Position numbers and translations under genes: made by a program. A DNA stretch of 64,000 nt from Aquabacterium commune. Lineage in GTDB: Bacteria; Pseudomonadota; Gammaproteobacteria; Burkholderiales; Burkholderiaceae_C. Location: the NCBI RefSeq assembly GCF_004362855.1, contig NZ_SNXW01000005.1, positions 124,001-188,000 of the forward strand, read 5' to 3'. This document shows, in pieces, positions 40,256-48,804 of this stretch; within the stretch, counting starts at the first letter, position 1; each line of letters opens with the position of its first letter. The notes under the pieces were generated by a model. It worked only from the letters and a program-made list of their open reading frames with translations, was not told the origin of the DNA and made no database searches.

Positions 40256-40445
40256 GTCCAGGGCTTGTAGGAATTCGAACAGTCGCTGACAAGGATGCTA
40301 GTGCGGGGGTGGATGAATTGACACAGGTCATGCCCGAGGGTCGGGGTCGATTCGGCACACATCGTCCAAAACAAGGGCTTGAAAGGGGCATGAAGGGCGT
40401 TTGAAGCTCCGATTCCTCGGGGTGTTCCCTAGGGGTCGGGTGCGC

Positions 40446-40461
40446 TGGCACGGCCTTCGCA
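40446..40461 (+). promoter_or_regulatory. dmpK: Sigma-54 promoter of the dmpKLMNOP operon
   Basis: TGGCACGGCCTTCGCA matches the -24/-12 consensus TGGCACG-N4-TTGC with one mismatch and has the strict GG-N10-GC spacing. It lies 89 bases before the dmpK ATG. Activator sites upstream (40262-40440) are not obvious; TTGAA and its complement occur but without clear symmetry. Confidence 0.8.
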
Positions 40462-40549
40462 AAAGAGGAGGTGCAAGGCACACGCCAATGGCCATCGGGT
40501 ACTCCCGCACAGCCGCTTGGCAGGCCACCGCAGAACCAGGAGACAAGAC

Positions 40550-40807
40550 ATGCCCGTGCTCGCATTCCCACGCGCCGAACAGGTCCAGTGCTACGTGCGC
40601 TTGCGCCATGAGCGCCCAGATGGCTTCGTGGAGTTCGACTTCTCGCTCGGCGACCCCGACCTGTCGGTGGACCTGATCATGCCCAAGGCCGCCTACGAAG
40701 AGTTCTGCGCGGCCCACCGCGTGCGCTTCCTCAGCGCCGCGCAAGGCGATGAGATCGACGCCGAGCAGGCCAAGTGGCGCTACGGCCAGCCCGGCGTCAT
40801 GGATTGA
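40550..40807 (+). CDS. dmpK: Phenol hydroxylase assembly/accessory protein DmpK
   Basis: DmpK helps to assemble the iron centre of the oxygenase and is dispensable for catalysis in vitro. The 85-residue protein (VQCYVRLRHERPDGFVEFDF ... SVDLIMPKAAYEEFCAAHRV) has the typical length and sequence of the family. AGGAGA lies nine bases before the ATG. First gene of a complete six-gene hydroxylase operon. Confidence 0.92.
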   Translation: MPVLAFPRAEQVQCYVRLRHERPDGFVEFDFSLGDPDLSVDLIMPKAAYEEFCAAHRVRFLSAAQGDEIDAEQAKWRYGQPGVMD

Positions 40808-40856
40808 GACCCCGGACTGACTTCCCTCCATCCCACACCCCCACCCGGAGACACGC

Positions 40857-41852
40857 ATGACCGTCGAGATCCGCACCCAGAGCGTCAAGCCCGTGCGCCA
40901 CACCTATGCGCACATCGCCCGGCGCTTTGGCGACAAGCCCGCCAGCCGCTACCAGGAAGCCACCTACGACCTGCAGTCCGAGGTGAACCACCACTACAAG
41001 CCGCTGTGGGACCCCGAGCATGACCTCTACGACGCGCGCCGCACGGCCATCGTGATGAAGGACTGGTACGCGCTGAAAGACCCGCGCCAGTACTACTACG
41101 GCAGCTACACCATCGCCCGGGCCAAGCAGCAAGAAGGCCTGGACCGCCAGATGGAGTTCGCCGAAAAGCGCGAGCTGCTGCGCGGCCTGCCACAGGAGGC
41201 GCGCGACGCCATCGTGTTCGCCATCGTGCCGTTGCGCCACTTCGAGTGGGGCGCGAACACCAACCTCAGCCACATCTCGGCCTATGGCTGGAGCACGGCC
41301 ATCACGCAGGCGGCCATCATGGGCGCGGCCGACCGCCTTGGCCTGGCCCAGCACTACTCCCGCATCGGCCTGCTGGTGGACGGCAACACCGGCAGCACCC
41401 TGGACGAGGCCAAGGCCTTCTGGATCGAGCACGGCGACTGGCAGCCGCTGCGCCGCGAGGTCGAGCGCGTGTTCGTGACGCGCGACTGGTTCGAGGTGCT
41501 GGTGGCCCAGTGCCTGATCGCCGATGGCCTGGTCTTCCCGCTGTTCATGCAGCAGTTCGATGCCTGGCTGGCGCGCCGCCACGGGCCCGGCCTGTCCACC
41601 CTGCTGGACTACCCCATGCGCCTGCACGACGAGGGCGTGCGCTGGGCCGATGCCATGGTGAAGACCGCCGCGGCCGAGAGCGAGGCCAACCAGGCCCTGC
41701 TCAGCGGCTGGGCGCGCACCTGGCGCGAGCGCTTCTTGGCGTCCCTCAAGCCCCTGGCCGAAGCCACCATGGGCGACGAGGGCGAGGTGGCCCTGGCCCA
41801 GGTCGATGCGGCCCTGGGCGTGCGCCTGGCCAAGCTCGGCCTGAGCGTCTGA
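40857..41852 (+). CDS. dmpL: Phenol hydroxylase oxygenase beta subunit (DmpL)
   Basis: The beta subunit of the (alpha-beta-gamma)2 multicomponent phenol hydroxylase, structurally like the alpha subunit but without iron ligands. The 331 residues include HTYAHIARRFGDKPASRYQE, DPRQYYYGSYTIARAKQQ and EWGANTNLSHISAYGW, all typical. A GGAG ribosome site precedes the ATG. Second gene of the operon. Confidence 0.95.
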   Translation: MTVEIRTQSVKPVRHTYAHIARRFGDKPASRYQEATYDLQSEVNHHYKPLWDPEHDLYDARRTAIVMKDWYALKDPRQYYYGSYTIARAKQQEGLDRQMEFAEKRELLRGLPQEARDAIVFAIVPLRHFEWGANTNLSHISAYGWSTAITQAAIMGAADRLGLAQHYSRIGLLVDGNTGSTLDEAKAFWIEHGDWQPLRREVERVFVTRDWFEVLVAQCLIADGLVFPLFMQQFDAWLARRHGPGLSTLLDYPMRLHDEGVRWADAMVKTAAAESEANQALLSGWARTWRERFLASLKPLAEATMGDEGEVALAQVDAALGVRLAKLGLSV

Positions 41853-41880
41853 CGGCCTGAACCCCATTGAAAGCAGCGCC

Positions 41881-42192
41881 ATGAGCACCCCCATGACCCC
41901 CCAGATCACCACCACCTCCACGCAGCCTGTCTTCATCGCCTTCCAGGCCAACAACGACACCCTGCCCATCGTCGAGGCCATCGTGGCCGACAACCCCCAT
42001 GCCGTCGCCGTGGACTCCCCCGCCATGGTCAAGGTCACCGCGCCTGGCCTGCTCGTCATCCGCCGCGCCTCGGTGGAAGAGCGCGTCGGCCGCGACTTCG
42101 ACCTGCGCGAGCTGCAGCTCAATCTGATCTCGCTGTCCGGCCAGATCGACGAGACCGAAGACGCATTCACCCTGCACTGGCAAAGCGCCTGA
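41881..42192 (+). CDS. dmpM: Phenol hydroxylase regulatory (effector) protein DmpM
   Basis: The cofactor-free effector protein that binds the oxygenase and is needed for turnover (MmoB/DmpM family). The 103 residues begin with about 14 poorly conserved positions (Thr/Pro-rich), then QPVFIAFQANNDTLPIVEAI, VTAPGLLVIRRASVEERVGR and a C-terminal acidic stretch. Slightly longer than the second copy in this window (89 residues) owing to the N-terminal leader. Confidence 0.94.
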   Translation: MSTPMTPQITTTSTQPVFIAFQANNDTLPIVEAIVADNPHAVAVDSPAMVKVTAPGLLVIRRASVEERVGRDFDLRELQLNLISLSGQIDETEDAFTLHWQSA

Positions 42193-42212
42193 ACACGCCC
42201 TGGAGCACGACC

Positions 42213-43856
42213 ATGAACACCCCCGCCAACGCCACCCCCCACGCCGCCGCCAAGAAGCTCAGCCTCAAGGAAAACTACGCCATGCTCACGCGTGGTCTGG
42301 GCTGGGAGCCCAGCTACGAGCCCAAGGACGAGGTTTACCGCGCCGTCCACTTCGAGGGCATCAAGATCCACGATTGGGACAAGTGGGAAGACCCCTTCCG
42401 CCTGACCATGGACGCCTACTGGAAGTACCAGGGCGAGAAGGAAAAGAAGCTCTACGCCATCATCGACGCCTTCCAGCAGAACAACGGCCAGTTCAATGTG
42501 AGCGACGCCCGCTACGTGCAGGCGCTCAAGCTCTTCGTCACCGGCATCACCTGCCTGGAATACGCCTCGCACCGCGGCTTCAACATCCTCAGCCGCGAGT
42601 TCCCGGGCGTGGCCCCGCGCATCGCCGCGCAGATGCAATCGCTGGACGAGCTGCGCCATTCGCAGACGCAGATCCACGCGATGAGCCACTACAACAAGTA
42701 CTTCGAGGGCATGGCCGAGTTCCCGGAGATGTTCGACCGGGCCTGGTACCTCTCCATCCCCAAGTCCTTCTTCGAAGACGCCATCACCGGCGGGCCTTTC
42801 GAGTTCATCACGGCCATCTCGTTCTCCTTCGAGTACGTGCTGACCAACCTCGTCTTCATGCCCTGGATGTCGGGGGCGGCCTACAACGGCGACATGTCCA
42901 CCGTGTCCTTCGGCTTCTCGGCACAAAGCGACGAGGCCCGCCACATGACGCTGGGCATCGAGGTCATCAAGTTCCTGCTGGAGCAGGACCCCGACAACCT
43001 GCCCATCGTGCAGGCCTGGATCGACAAGTGGTTCTGGCGCGGCTACCGCCTGCTGTCCCTGCTCGCCACGATGATGGACTACATGCTGCCCAAGCGCGTG
43101 ATGAGCTGGGCCGAGGCCTGGGAGATCTACTTCGAGCAAAACGGCGGCGCCCTGTTCGCCGACCTGGCCCGCTATGGCGTGCGCATGCCCCTGGGTTGGG
43201 AGACCACCGTCAAGGAAAAGGGCCACGTCAGCCACCAGGTCTGGTGCACCCTGTACCAGTTCCGCCATGCGGCCGGCTTCCCCGTGTGGCTGCCCTCGGC
43301 CGAAGAGATGGACTGGCTGTCGGCCAAGTACCCCGAGACCTTCGACAAGCACTACCGCCCCCGCTATGAGCACTGGGCCGAGCTGGAGCGCCAGGGCAAG
43401 CCCTTTGCCAACGGCACGCTGCCGCAGCTCTGCCAGGTCTGCCAGTGGCCGCAGCTCTTCACCGAAGAAGACGACCCCACCCAGGTCTGCGTGCGCGAGG
43501 GCACCTACCTGGGCGAGAAGTTCCACTTCTGCTCGGACGGCTGCCAGCACGTCTTCAACCAGGAGCCCGAGAAGTTCGTGCACGCCCACCTGCCGGTGCA
43601 CCAGATCTACCAGGGCAACTACTTCAACCCCGGTGTGGACCCAACTGCCCCCGACTTCAACCCGCTGGTCGAGGCGCTCAAGTACATGCGCATCCAGCCC
43701 GGGGTCGATGGCGGTGACTTCGCCACCCACGCCGATGCCGTGAACTGGCAGAAGTGGACGGGCCGCCCGGCCAACATGCACGCGCCGCATGCCGCGTCGG
43801 CCACAACAGCCGCGCCCGCCACGCCGGCCACCGAACCCGAACGCAAGATCGCCTGA
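42213..43856 (+). CDS. dmpN: Phenol hydroxylase oxygenase alpha subunit (DmpN), di-iron
   Basis: Holds the carboxylate-bridged di-iron site that hydroxylates phenol to catechol with O2. The 547-residue protein shows all expected ligands: Glu in LEYASHRG (about 116), Glu/His in DELRHSQ (146/149), Glu in FSFEYVL (about 207) and Glu/His in DEARHMT (241/244). A C-terminal YHS-type zinc domain has CQVCQWPQLF and CSDGCQHVFNQEPEKF. The last ~25 residues are an Ala/Pro/Thr-rich tail. Fourth gene of the operon. Confidence 0.97.
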   Translation: MNTPANATPHAAAKKLSLKENYAMLTRGLGWEPSYEPKDEVYRAVHFEGIKIHDWDKWEDPFRLTMDAYWKYQGEKEKKLYAIIDAFQQNNGQFNVSDARYVQALKLFVTGITCLEYASHRGFNILSREFPGVAPRIAAQMQSLDELRHSQTQIHAMSHYNKYFEGMAEFPEMFDRAWYLSIPKSFFEDAITGGPFEFITAISFSFEYVLTNLVFMPWMSGAAYNGDMSTVSFGFSAQSDEARHMTLGIEVIKFLLEQDPDNLPIVQAWIDKWFWRGYRLLSLLATMMDYMLPKRVMSWAEAWEIYFEQNGGALFADLARYGVRMPLGWETTVKEKGHVSHQVWCTLYQFRHAAGFPVWLPSAEEMDWLSAKYPETFDKHYRPRYEHWAELERQGKPFANGTLPQLCQVCQWPQLFTEEDDPTQVCVREGTYLGEKFHFCSDGCQHVFNQEPEKFVHAHLPVHQIYQGNYFNPGVDPTAPDFNPLVEALKYMRIQPGVDGGDFATHADAVNWQKWTGRPANMHAPHAASATTAAPATPATEPERKIA

Positions 43857-43875
43857 CCCACCCGAGGAGACCACC

Positions 43876-44238
43876 ATGAGCGTCAAAGCCATCCGCCCCG
43901 GCTACCACGGGGACATGAAAGACACGGTGGACAAGTTCCACGGTCAGCAACTGCTCGGCCTGGGCTGGGACCAGCACCTGATGTACGCCGCGCCGATGTG
44001 CATCCCCGTGCCGCCCGACATGCCCTTCGAGGCCTTGGTCGAGCAGGTGCTGCCCCAGCTGTATGGCCAGCACCCCGACTTCGACCAGATCGAATGGGGC
44101 CGCGTGCAGTGGATCAAGGCCGGCGAGGCCTTCACGCCCGACCTGGCCAAGAGCCTGAAAGACAACGGCGTGGGCCACAAGGACCTGCTGCGCTTTCGCA
44201 CGCCCGGCCTGCAGGGCCTGGCCGGCATCGGCTTCTGA
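43876..44238 (+). CDS. dmpO: Phenol hydroxylase oxygenase gamma subunit (DmpO)
   Basis: Small gamma subunit of the hydroxylase. The 120 residues include GYHGDMKDTVDKFHGQQLLG, MCIPVPPDMPFEALVEQVLP and the conserved C-terminal KSLKDNGVGHKDLLRFRTPG. The ATG at 43876 follows GAGGAGA; the upstream open frame belongs to the dmpN end and is not coding. Confidence 0.94.
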   Translation: MSVKAIRPGYHGDMKDTVDKFHGQQLLGLGWDQHLMYAAPMCIPVPPDMPFEALVEQVLPQLYGQHPDFDQIEWGRVQWIKAGEAFTPDLAKSLKDNGVGHKDLLRFRTPGLQGLAGIGF

Positions 44239-44256
44239 GCGAGGGGTGACACCGAC

Positions 44257-45324
44257 ATGAGTTACCAACTGACCATCGAGCCGCTGGGCCAGACCATCGA
44301 GGTCGAGCCCGACCAGACCGTGCTGGACGCCTGCTTGCGCGCCGGCATCTGGCTGCCCCATGCCTGCTGCCACGGCCTGTGCGCCACGTGCAAGGTGCAT
44401 GTCTCGGAAGGCGAGGTCGAGCACGGCGACGCCTCGCCTTTCGCGTTGATGGACTTCGAGCGCGAAGAGGGCAAGACCCTGGCCTGCTGCGCCACCCTGC
44501 AATCGGACGTGACCATCGAGGCCGAGATCGACGAAGAGCCCGACGCCGAGGTCATCCCGGTGCGGGACTTCAACGGCGTCGTCTCGCGCATCGAGACGCT
44601 CACGCCGACCATCAAGGCGCTGTACTTCAAGCTCGACCAGCCCATCCACTTCCAGGCCGGGCAGTACGTGAACCTGGAGATCCCGACGCTGGGCGTGCGC
44701 CGTGCCTTCTCCCTGGCCAACACGCCGGCCACGGGCGACGAGGTCGAGCTCAACGTGCGCATCGTCGCCGGTGGGGCGGGCACGGCCTACCTGCACGAGC
44801 AGCTGAAGGTGGGTGACGCGGTGCGCCTGGCCGGGCCGTATGGCCGCTTCTTCGTGCGCAAGTCGGCGCACACGCAGCAGAAGCTGGGCATGCTCTTCAT
44901 GGCCGGGGGCTCTGGCCTGTCCAGCCCGCGCAGCATGATCCTGGACCTCCTGGCCGAAGGCTGCACGCTGCCGATCACGCTGGTGTACGGCCAGCGCTCG
45001 CGCGCCGAGCTGTATTACCACGACGAGTTCCTGGCCCTGGCCGAGCAGCACGCGAACTTCACGTATGTGCCGGCCTTGTCCCACGAGCCCGAGGGCAGCG
45101 ACTGGACGGGCCCGCGCGGCTTCGTGCACGACGCGGCCAAGGCGCATTTCCACAACGACTTCCGCGGCCACAAGGCCTACCTGTGCGGCCCGCCCGTGAT
45201 GATCGACGCCTGCATCACCACCCTGATGCAAGGGCGCCTGTTCGAGCGCGACATCTACACCGAGAAGTTCCTCTCGGCGGCCGATGCCGAGCGGGTGCGC
45301 AGCCCGCTGTTCAAGGCGATCTGA
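44257..45324 (+). CDS. dmpP: Phenol hydroxylase reductase (DmpP)
   Basis: Feeds electrons from NADH through FAD and a [2Fe-2S] cluster to the oxygenase. In 355 residues the plant-type ferredoxin domain comes first (CLRAGIWLPHACCHGLCATC with later ACCATL). The FAD domain has the RAFSLAN motif, and the NAD domain has LFMAGGSGLSSPRSM and YLCGPPVMIDAC. It is the only reductase of this kind in the window, so the second hydroxylase copy probably shares it. Confidence 0.96.
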   Translation: MSYQLTIEPLGQTIEVEPDQTVLDACLRAGIWLPHACCHGLCATCKVHVSEGEVEHGDASPFALMDFEREEGKTLACCATLQSDVTIEAEIDEEPDAEVIPVRDFNGVVSRIETLTPTIKALYFKLDQPIHFQAGQYVNLEIPTLGVRRAFSLANTPATGDEVELNVRIVAGGAGTAYLHEQLKVGDAVRLAGPYGRFFVRKSAHTQQKLGMLFMAGGSGLSSPRSMILDLLAEGCTLPITLVYGQRSRAELYYHDEFLALAEQHANFTYVPALSHEPEGSDWTGPRGFVHDAAKAHFHNDFRGHKAYLCGPPVMIDACITTLMQGRLFERDIYTEKFLSAADAERVRSPLFKAI

Positions 45325-45361
45325 GCGTTTTCAAACGACGAACGCGCACCCCACACGCACG

Positions 45362-45398
45362 CAAAAGGAAGCCCCGGTCAGCTTGCGCTGCCGGGGCT
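45362..45398 (-). terminator. Terminator between the two convergent hydroxylase operons
   Basis: AGCCCCGG (45370-45377) pairs with CCGGGGCT (45391-45398), extended by CAGC/GCTG with one bulged T. In the leftward direction it is followed by TCCTTTT, so it mainly ends the second operon; on the plus strand it is a plain hairpin after dmpP. Confidence 0.75.
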
Positions 45399-45448
45399 GG
45401 GCCTGCTCAGGCCGCCAGCGTCACGCCGAGGACCTCACGCAGAGGACT

Positions 45449-45808
45449 TCACGCAGCGAACGGCATCAGGCTGTTGAGCCCCGGCGTGTGCATGCGGATC
45501 TGCGCCTTGTGGCGCACGCCGTTGTCCTTGAGGCTGCGTTCGAAGTCGGGCTGCCAGGGCTGGGCGCCCAGGTGCCACTGCACGCGGGTCCAGTCGATCT
45601 GCGGCGTGTCCGGGTCGGCCGCGATCAAGGGCGTCAGGGCGTTGGTCACCCAGTCCTTGAACAGCATGTCCGGCGGCACCGGCATGATGAAAGGCGCGGC
45701 GAACAGCAGGTGGTGGTCCCAGCTGGCATAGACCAGTTGGGCACCGTGGTAGTTGGCCTGCACGTCGGCCGGGGTGGCGGTGTAGGCGCCGATGGATGTC
45801 ACGGGCAT
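45449..45808 (-). CDS. dmpO: Phenol/methylphenol hydroxylase gamma subunit, second copy (DmpO-like)
   Basis: The 119 residues match DmpO: NYHGAQLVYASWDHHLLFAA, IMPVPPDMLFKDWVTNALTP and RSLKDNGVRHKAQIRMHTPG. It is clearly diverged from the copy at 43876. It is the last gene of the leftward dmpLMNO-only operon; no dmpP-like reductase follows before the terminator. Confidence 0.92.
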   Translation of the reverse strand: MPVTSIGAYTATPADVQANYHGAQLVYASWDHHLLFAAPFIMPVPPDMLFKDWVTNALTPLIAADPDTPQIDWTRVQWHLGAQPWQPDFERSLKDNGVRHKAQIRMHTPGLNSLMPFAA

Positions 45809-45830
45809 GGTCGGTCTCCTGGTGTGGGGT

Positions 45831-47366
45831 TCAGCCGGCAGCCTGGGGGTTGCTGGTCGTCATGCGCTTCCAGCGGTCGAAGTTCTGCTGGTCCTGCGAG
45901 CCGTGGTAATCGCCGTTGTCCTGTCCGCCGACCAGGCCCACCCAGGCCATCCAGGCTTCGATGCCGCCCTCGCTGGGCGCGGTCTGGAAGAACTGGTTCA
46001 TGGGCAGCCAGGCCTGCATGTACTTCTCGGGCTCGTTGAGGAAGATGTCCTGGCAGTGGTCCGAGCAGAACTGGTAGAGCTCGCCCTCGTGTGCCAGCTC
46101 GCGGCTGCACAGCGTGGTCGGGTCGCCCGGTTCGGTGAACACGCAGGGCATCTGGCAGGTTTGGCACAGCTTGGCCAGGCCCACGTTCTGGAAGGGGCGG
46201 CCTTCTTCGGCCATCTTGCGGATGTGCATCCAGCGCGGGCGGTAGTACTTGTCGAAGGTCTCGGGGTACTTGGCCGACAGCCAGTCCATGTCCTCGTCGG
46301 ACGGGATCCAGCTGTGGAAGGACGTGCCGAAACTCCACTGGTAAAAGCCCAGCATGAGCTGGTGGGAGATGTGGTCCCGGGCCTCGGCGGCCTCGTCCCA
46401 GCCCTTGGGCGGCTTGATGCCGTAGCGGGCCAGGTCCTTGAACAGGGCGCCGCCGTTTTCCTCGCCGTACAGGTCCCAGGCCTCGCGCCACGACATCACG
46501 CGCTTGGGCAGCATGTAGTCCATCATGGTGCTGACCAGGGACAGCAGGCGCAGGCCGCGCCAGAACCACTTGTCCAGCCAGGCCTGCACGATGGGCAGGT
46601 TGGCCGGGTCTTGCTCCAGCATGAACTTGATGCACTCCAGCCCCAGGGTCATGTGGCGGGCTTCGTCGCTTTGCGCCGAGAAGCCGAACGTCACGGTGGC
46701 CATGTCGCCGTTGTAGGCCGCGCCCGACATGAAGGGCACGAACAGCAGGTTGGTGAGCACGTACTCGAAGGAGAAGCCCACCGCGATCATGAACTCGAAG
46801 GGCCCGGCCGACATCGCGTCGTCGAAGAAGGAGCGCGGCACCGAGTTGTACCAAATGCGGTCGCGCATCTGGGTGAAGGCGTGGAAGCCGTTGTAGTAAC
46901 GGTTGTAGTTCGAGATGGCGTGCACTTGCGTCTGCGCATGGCGGATCTCGTCGATGGCCTGCATCTGGCAGGCGACCTGCGTGCCCACGCCGGGCAGCTC
47001 GCGGCCGATGCGTGCATAGCCACGGTGCGCCGAGTACTCGCCGGGGCTGATGGCCTGCAGGAAGATCTTCACGGCGGTCAGGTAGCGCGCGTCCGAGATG
47101 TTCAGGTGGCCGTTGTTCTGCACGTGGGCGTCGATGATCGCGTAGAACTTGCGCTCCTTCTCGCCCTGGTACTTCCAGTAGGCGTCCATGGTCAGGCGGA
47201 AGGGGTCTTCCCACTGGTTCCAGTCGTGGATCTGGATGCCCTCGTAGCTGGCGTAGGGGTAGATGGCTTCGTGGCTCTGGTAGCTGGGCTCCCAGCCCAG
47301 GTCGCGGGTGAGCAGGCGGTAGCGCTCTTTGAGGCCCAGCTTCTTGGCCTTGACTTGCATGTCCAT
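45831..47366 (-). CDS. dmpN: Phenol/methylphenol hydroxylase alpha subunit, second copy (DmpN-like), di-iron
   Basis: The 511 residues keep every di-iron ligand: GEYSAHRG, DEIRHAQ, FSFEYVL and DEARHMT. The YHS zinc domain (CQTCQMPCVF; CSDHCQDIFLNEPEKY) is also present. Long blocks are identical to the first copy, such as EDPFRLTMDAYWKYQGEKE and MSGAAYNGDM, while the N-terminus and substrate-pocket segments around residues 95-190 differ. That points to a different substrate range (inference). It lacks the Ala-rich tail of the first copy. Confidence 0.95.
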   Translation of the reverse strand: MDMQVKAKKLGLKERYRLLTRDLGWEPSYQSHEAIYPYASYEGIQIHDWNQWEDPFRLTMDAYWKYQGEKERKFYAIIDAHVQNNGHLNISDARYLTAVKIFLQAISPGEYSAHRGYARIGRELPGVGTQVACQMQAIDEIRHAQTQVHAISNYNRYYNGFHAFTQMRDRIWYNSVPRSFFDDAMSAGPFEFMIAVGFSFEYVLTNLLFVPFMSGAAYNGDMATVTFGFSAQSDEARHMTLGLECIKFMLEQDPANLPIVQAWLDKWFWRGLRLLSLVSTMMDYMLPKRVMSWREAWDLYGEENGGALFKDLARYGIKPPKGWDEAAEARDHISHQLMLGFYQWSFGTSFHSWIPSDEDMDWLSAKYPETFDKYYRPRWMHIRKMAEEGRPFQNVGLAKLCQTCQMPCVFTEPGDPTTLCSRELAHEGELYQFCSDHCQDIFLNEPEKYMQAWLPMNQFFQTAPSEGGIEAWMAWVGLVGGQDNGDYHGSQDQQNFDRWKRMTTSNPQAAG

Positions 47367-47383
47367 GTCGGTCTCCTCGGGGG

Positions 47384-47653
47384 TCAGTGGTTCCAGCAGA
47401 TGGTCAGGGCGTCGTCTTCTTCATCGACGTGGCCGCCCAGCGTCACGATGTGGACGTGGATGGACTGCATGTCGAAGGGGCGACCGAGTTCTTGCTCGAC
47501 GCTGTCCTTGCGCAGCACCAGGCGGCCTTCGGCGCTGATGCGCACCATGGCGGGTTGGTGATCGACGTGGGCGTCGGGGTTGTCGTGCACCAGGGCATCG
47601 ACGATGCAACGGGTCTCTTCGTTGCTTTGCAGGGCGATGAACACGCGTGACAT
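47384..47653 (-). CDS. dmpM: Phenol hydroxylase effector protein, second copy (DmpM-like)
   Basis: The 89 residues start SRVFIALQSNEETRCIVDAL and continue with MVRISAEGRLVLRKDSVEQE and an acidic C-terminus, matching DmpM without the N-terminal leader of the first copy. It lies 17 bases before dmpN2 and 10 bases after dmpL2. Confidence 0.92.
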   Translation of the reverse strand: MSRVFIALQSNEETRCIVDALVHDNPDAHVDHQPAMVRISAEGRLVLRKDSVEQELGRPFDMQSIHVHIVTLGGHVDEEDDALTICWNH

Positions 47654-47663
47654 GGCGGCTCCT

Positions 47664-48656
47664 TCAGGCGTTCAGGCCGGGCTTGGCCATGCGGGCCTGG
47701 AAGGCGGCGCGGTATTCGGCCACGGCCGCGTCGGCGCTGTCTGGCAAGGCGATGGACAGCACCGGCAGCAGGGCGGCGGCGGCGCGCGTGCCCCAGTGCT
47801 GCAGCCAGGCGTCAAGTTGCTGGCGGTTGGCGTCGGACTCGGCGGCCATGGTCTTGAGCACGGCGTCCACCCAGGTGCGGGTTTCGGCGTGCCACTCGCT
47901 CATGAACTGGGTCAGCAGGGCCAGCGAGGAGCCGCCTTGCAGCGACCAGGCGTCATCGACCACGCGCTCGTAAACCAGCGGGTAGAGCAGGCCGTCCATG
48001 GCCACGTTCTGTGCCACGAAGACCTCCACCGGGTCGCGCACGACCATGCAGTCCTCGGTGTAGCGGCGCAGGGCCTGCCAGGCCTCGCCCGTCATCCAGT
48101 CCTGCTTGGCTTGGTCCAGCGCCTCGGTGTCGCCCAGCAGCAGGCCCAGGCGCGAGAGGTACTGCGCGATGCCGAGCTGGTCCATGGCCTGGTAGATGCA
48201 CGGTTGCGTGAAGGGCGCGCCGTAGCCGTAGCCGCAGATGAAGGTGTTGTTCAGGTTGCTGCCCCAGGCGGCGTGGCGCAGTGGCACGAGCAGTTGTTGG
48301 GCCGTCTGGCGCAGGGCCTCGGGCATGGCCGCGAACAGGCCGTAGTTGGTGACGAACTGAAAGTTGGCCTCGGCCGTGTCCTGCTGCTTGGCGCGCGCCA
48401 GGGTGTAGGTGCTGTAGTAGTACTGGCGTGGGTCTTTCAGGGCCTGCCAGTCCTGCATGACGATCTTGCTCAGGGACTTGTCGTACAGCGCGTGCGCCGG
48501 GTCCCAGGTGGGCCGGTAGTGCAGCTGCTCTTCGGCCTGCAGGTCGTAACTGGCTTCCTGGTAGCGCGTGGCGGGCTTGTGGCCGAAGCGCCTGACGAGG
48601 TGGTCGTAGGCGGGCCGCAAGGGCTCGATGGCGAGGGTCTTGAGGTCGATTTGCAT
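47664..48656 (-). CDS. dmpL: Phenol hydroxylase beta subunit, second copy (DmpL-like)
   Basis: The 330 residues include RPAYDHLVRRFGHKPATRYQ, DPRQYYYSTYTLARAKQQ and AWGSNLNNTFICGYGYGAPF. The ATG at 48656 is preceded by GGAGACACCC; the frame is open for ten more codons without conserved sequence. It is the first gene of the second operon, so no dmpK-like gene precedes it. The sigma-54 promoter lies about 50 bases upstream. Confidence 0.94.
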   Translation of the reverse strand: MQIDLKTLAIEPLRPAYDHLVRRFGHKPATRYQEASYDLQAEEQLHYRPTWDPAHALYDKSLSKIVMQDWQALKDPRQYYYSTYTLARAKQQDTAEANFQFVTNYGLFAAMPEALRQTAQQLLVPLRHAAWGSNLNNTFICGYGYGAPFTQPCIYQAMDQLGIAQYLSRLGLLLGDTEALDQAKQDWMTGEAWQALRRYTEDCMVVRDPVEVFVAQNVAMDGLLYPLVYERVVDDAWSLQGGSSLALLTQFMSEWHAETRTWVDAVLKTMAAESDANRQQLDAWLQHWGTRAAAALLPVLSIALPDSADAAVAEYRAAFQARMAKPGLNA

Positions 48657-48702
48657 GGGGTGTCTCCGGGGTCGTGTGTCGCTCACAGAACACCGGAGAT
48701 AC

Positions 48703-48717
48703 GCAATCGACGGGCCA
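48703..48717 (-). promoter_or_regulatory. Sigma-54 promoter of the second hydroxylase operon
   Basis: On the reverse strand TGGCCCGTCGATTGC fits TGGCACG-N4-TTGC with a single mismatch and exact GG-N10-GC spacing. It lies 47 bases before the dmpL2 ATG. Confidence 0.85.
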
Positions 48718-48749
48718 GGGCCAGATGGGCCGGGATCGGCCCGAAACGG

Positions 48750-48770
48750 CCTGAAATGGCGTGTTCAAGG
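48750..48770 (-). promoter_or_regulatory. Candidate DmpR-type upstream activator site
   Basis: The imperfect inverted repeat CCTTGAA...TTTCAGG (reverse strand) lies about 35 bases upstream of the -24 element. It contains the 11-mer GAAATGGCGTG shared with 28624-28634. It resembles the TTGA...TCAA type of XylR/DmpR sites only loosely. Confidence 0.45.
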
Positions 48771-48804
48771 CCGCCAACCAAGGGCTTGCCCCGACAAAAA
48801 GTGT

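Noticed and set aside
40797-43892. Over 1000-codon reverse-strand frame opposite dmpLMN
   Set aside because: Shadow of three well-recognised hydroxylase genes; no start context or motif.
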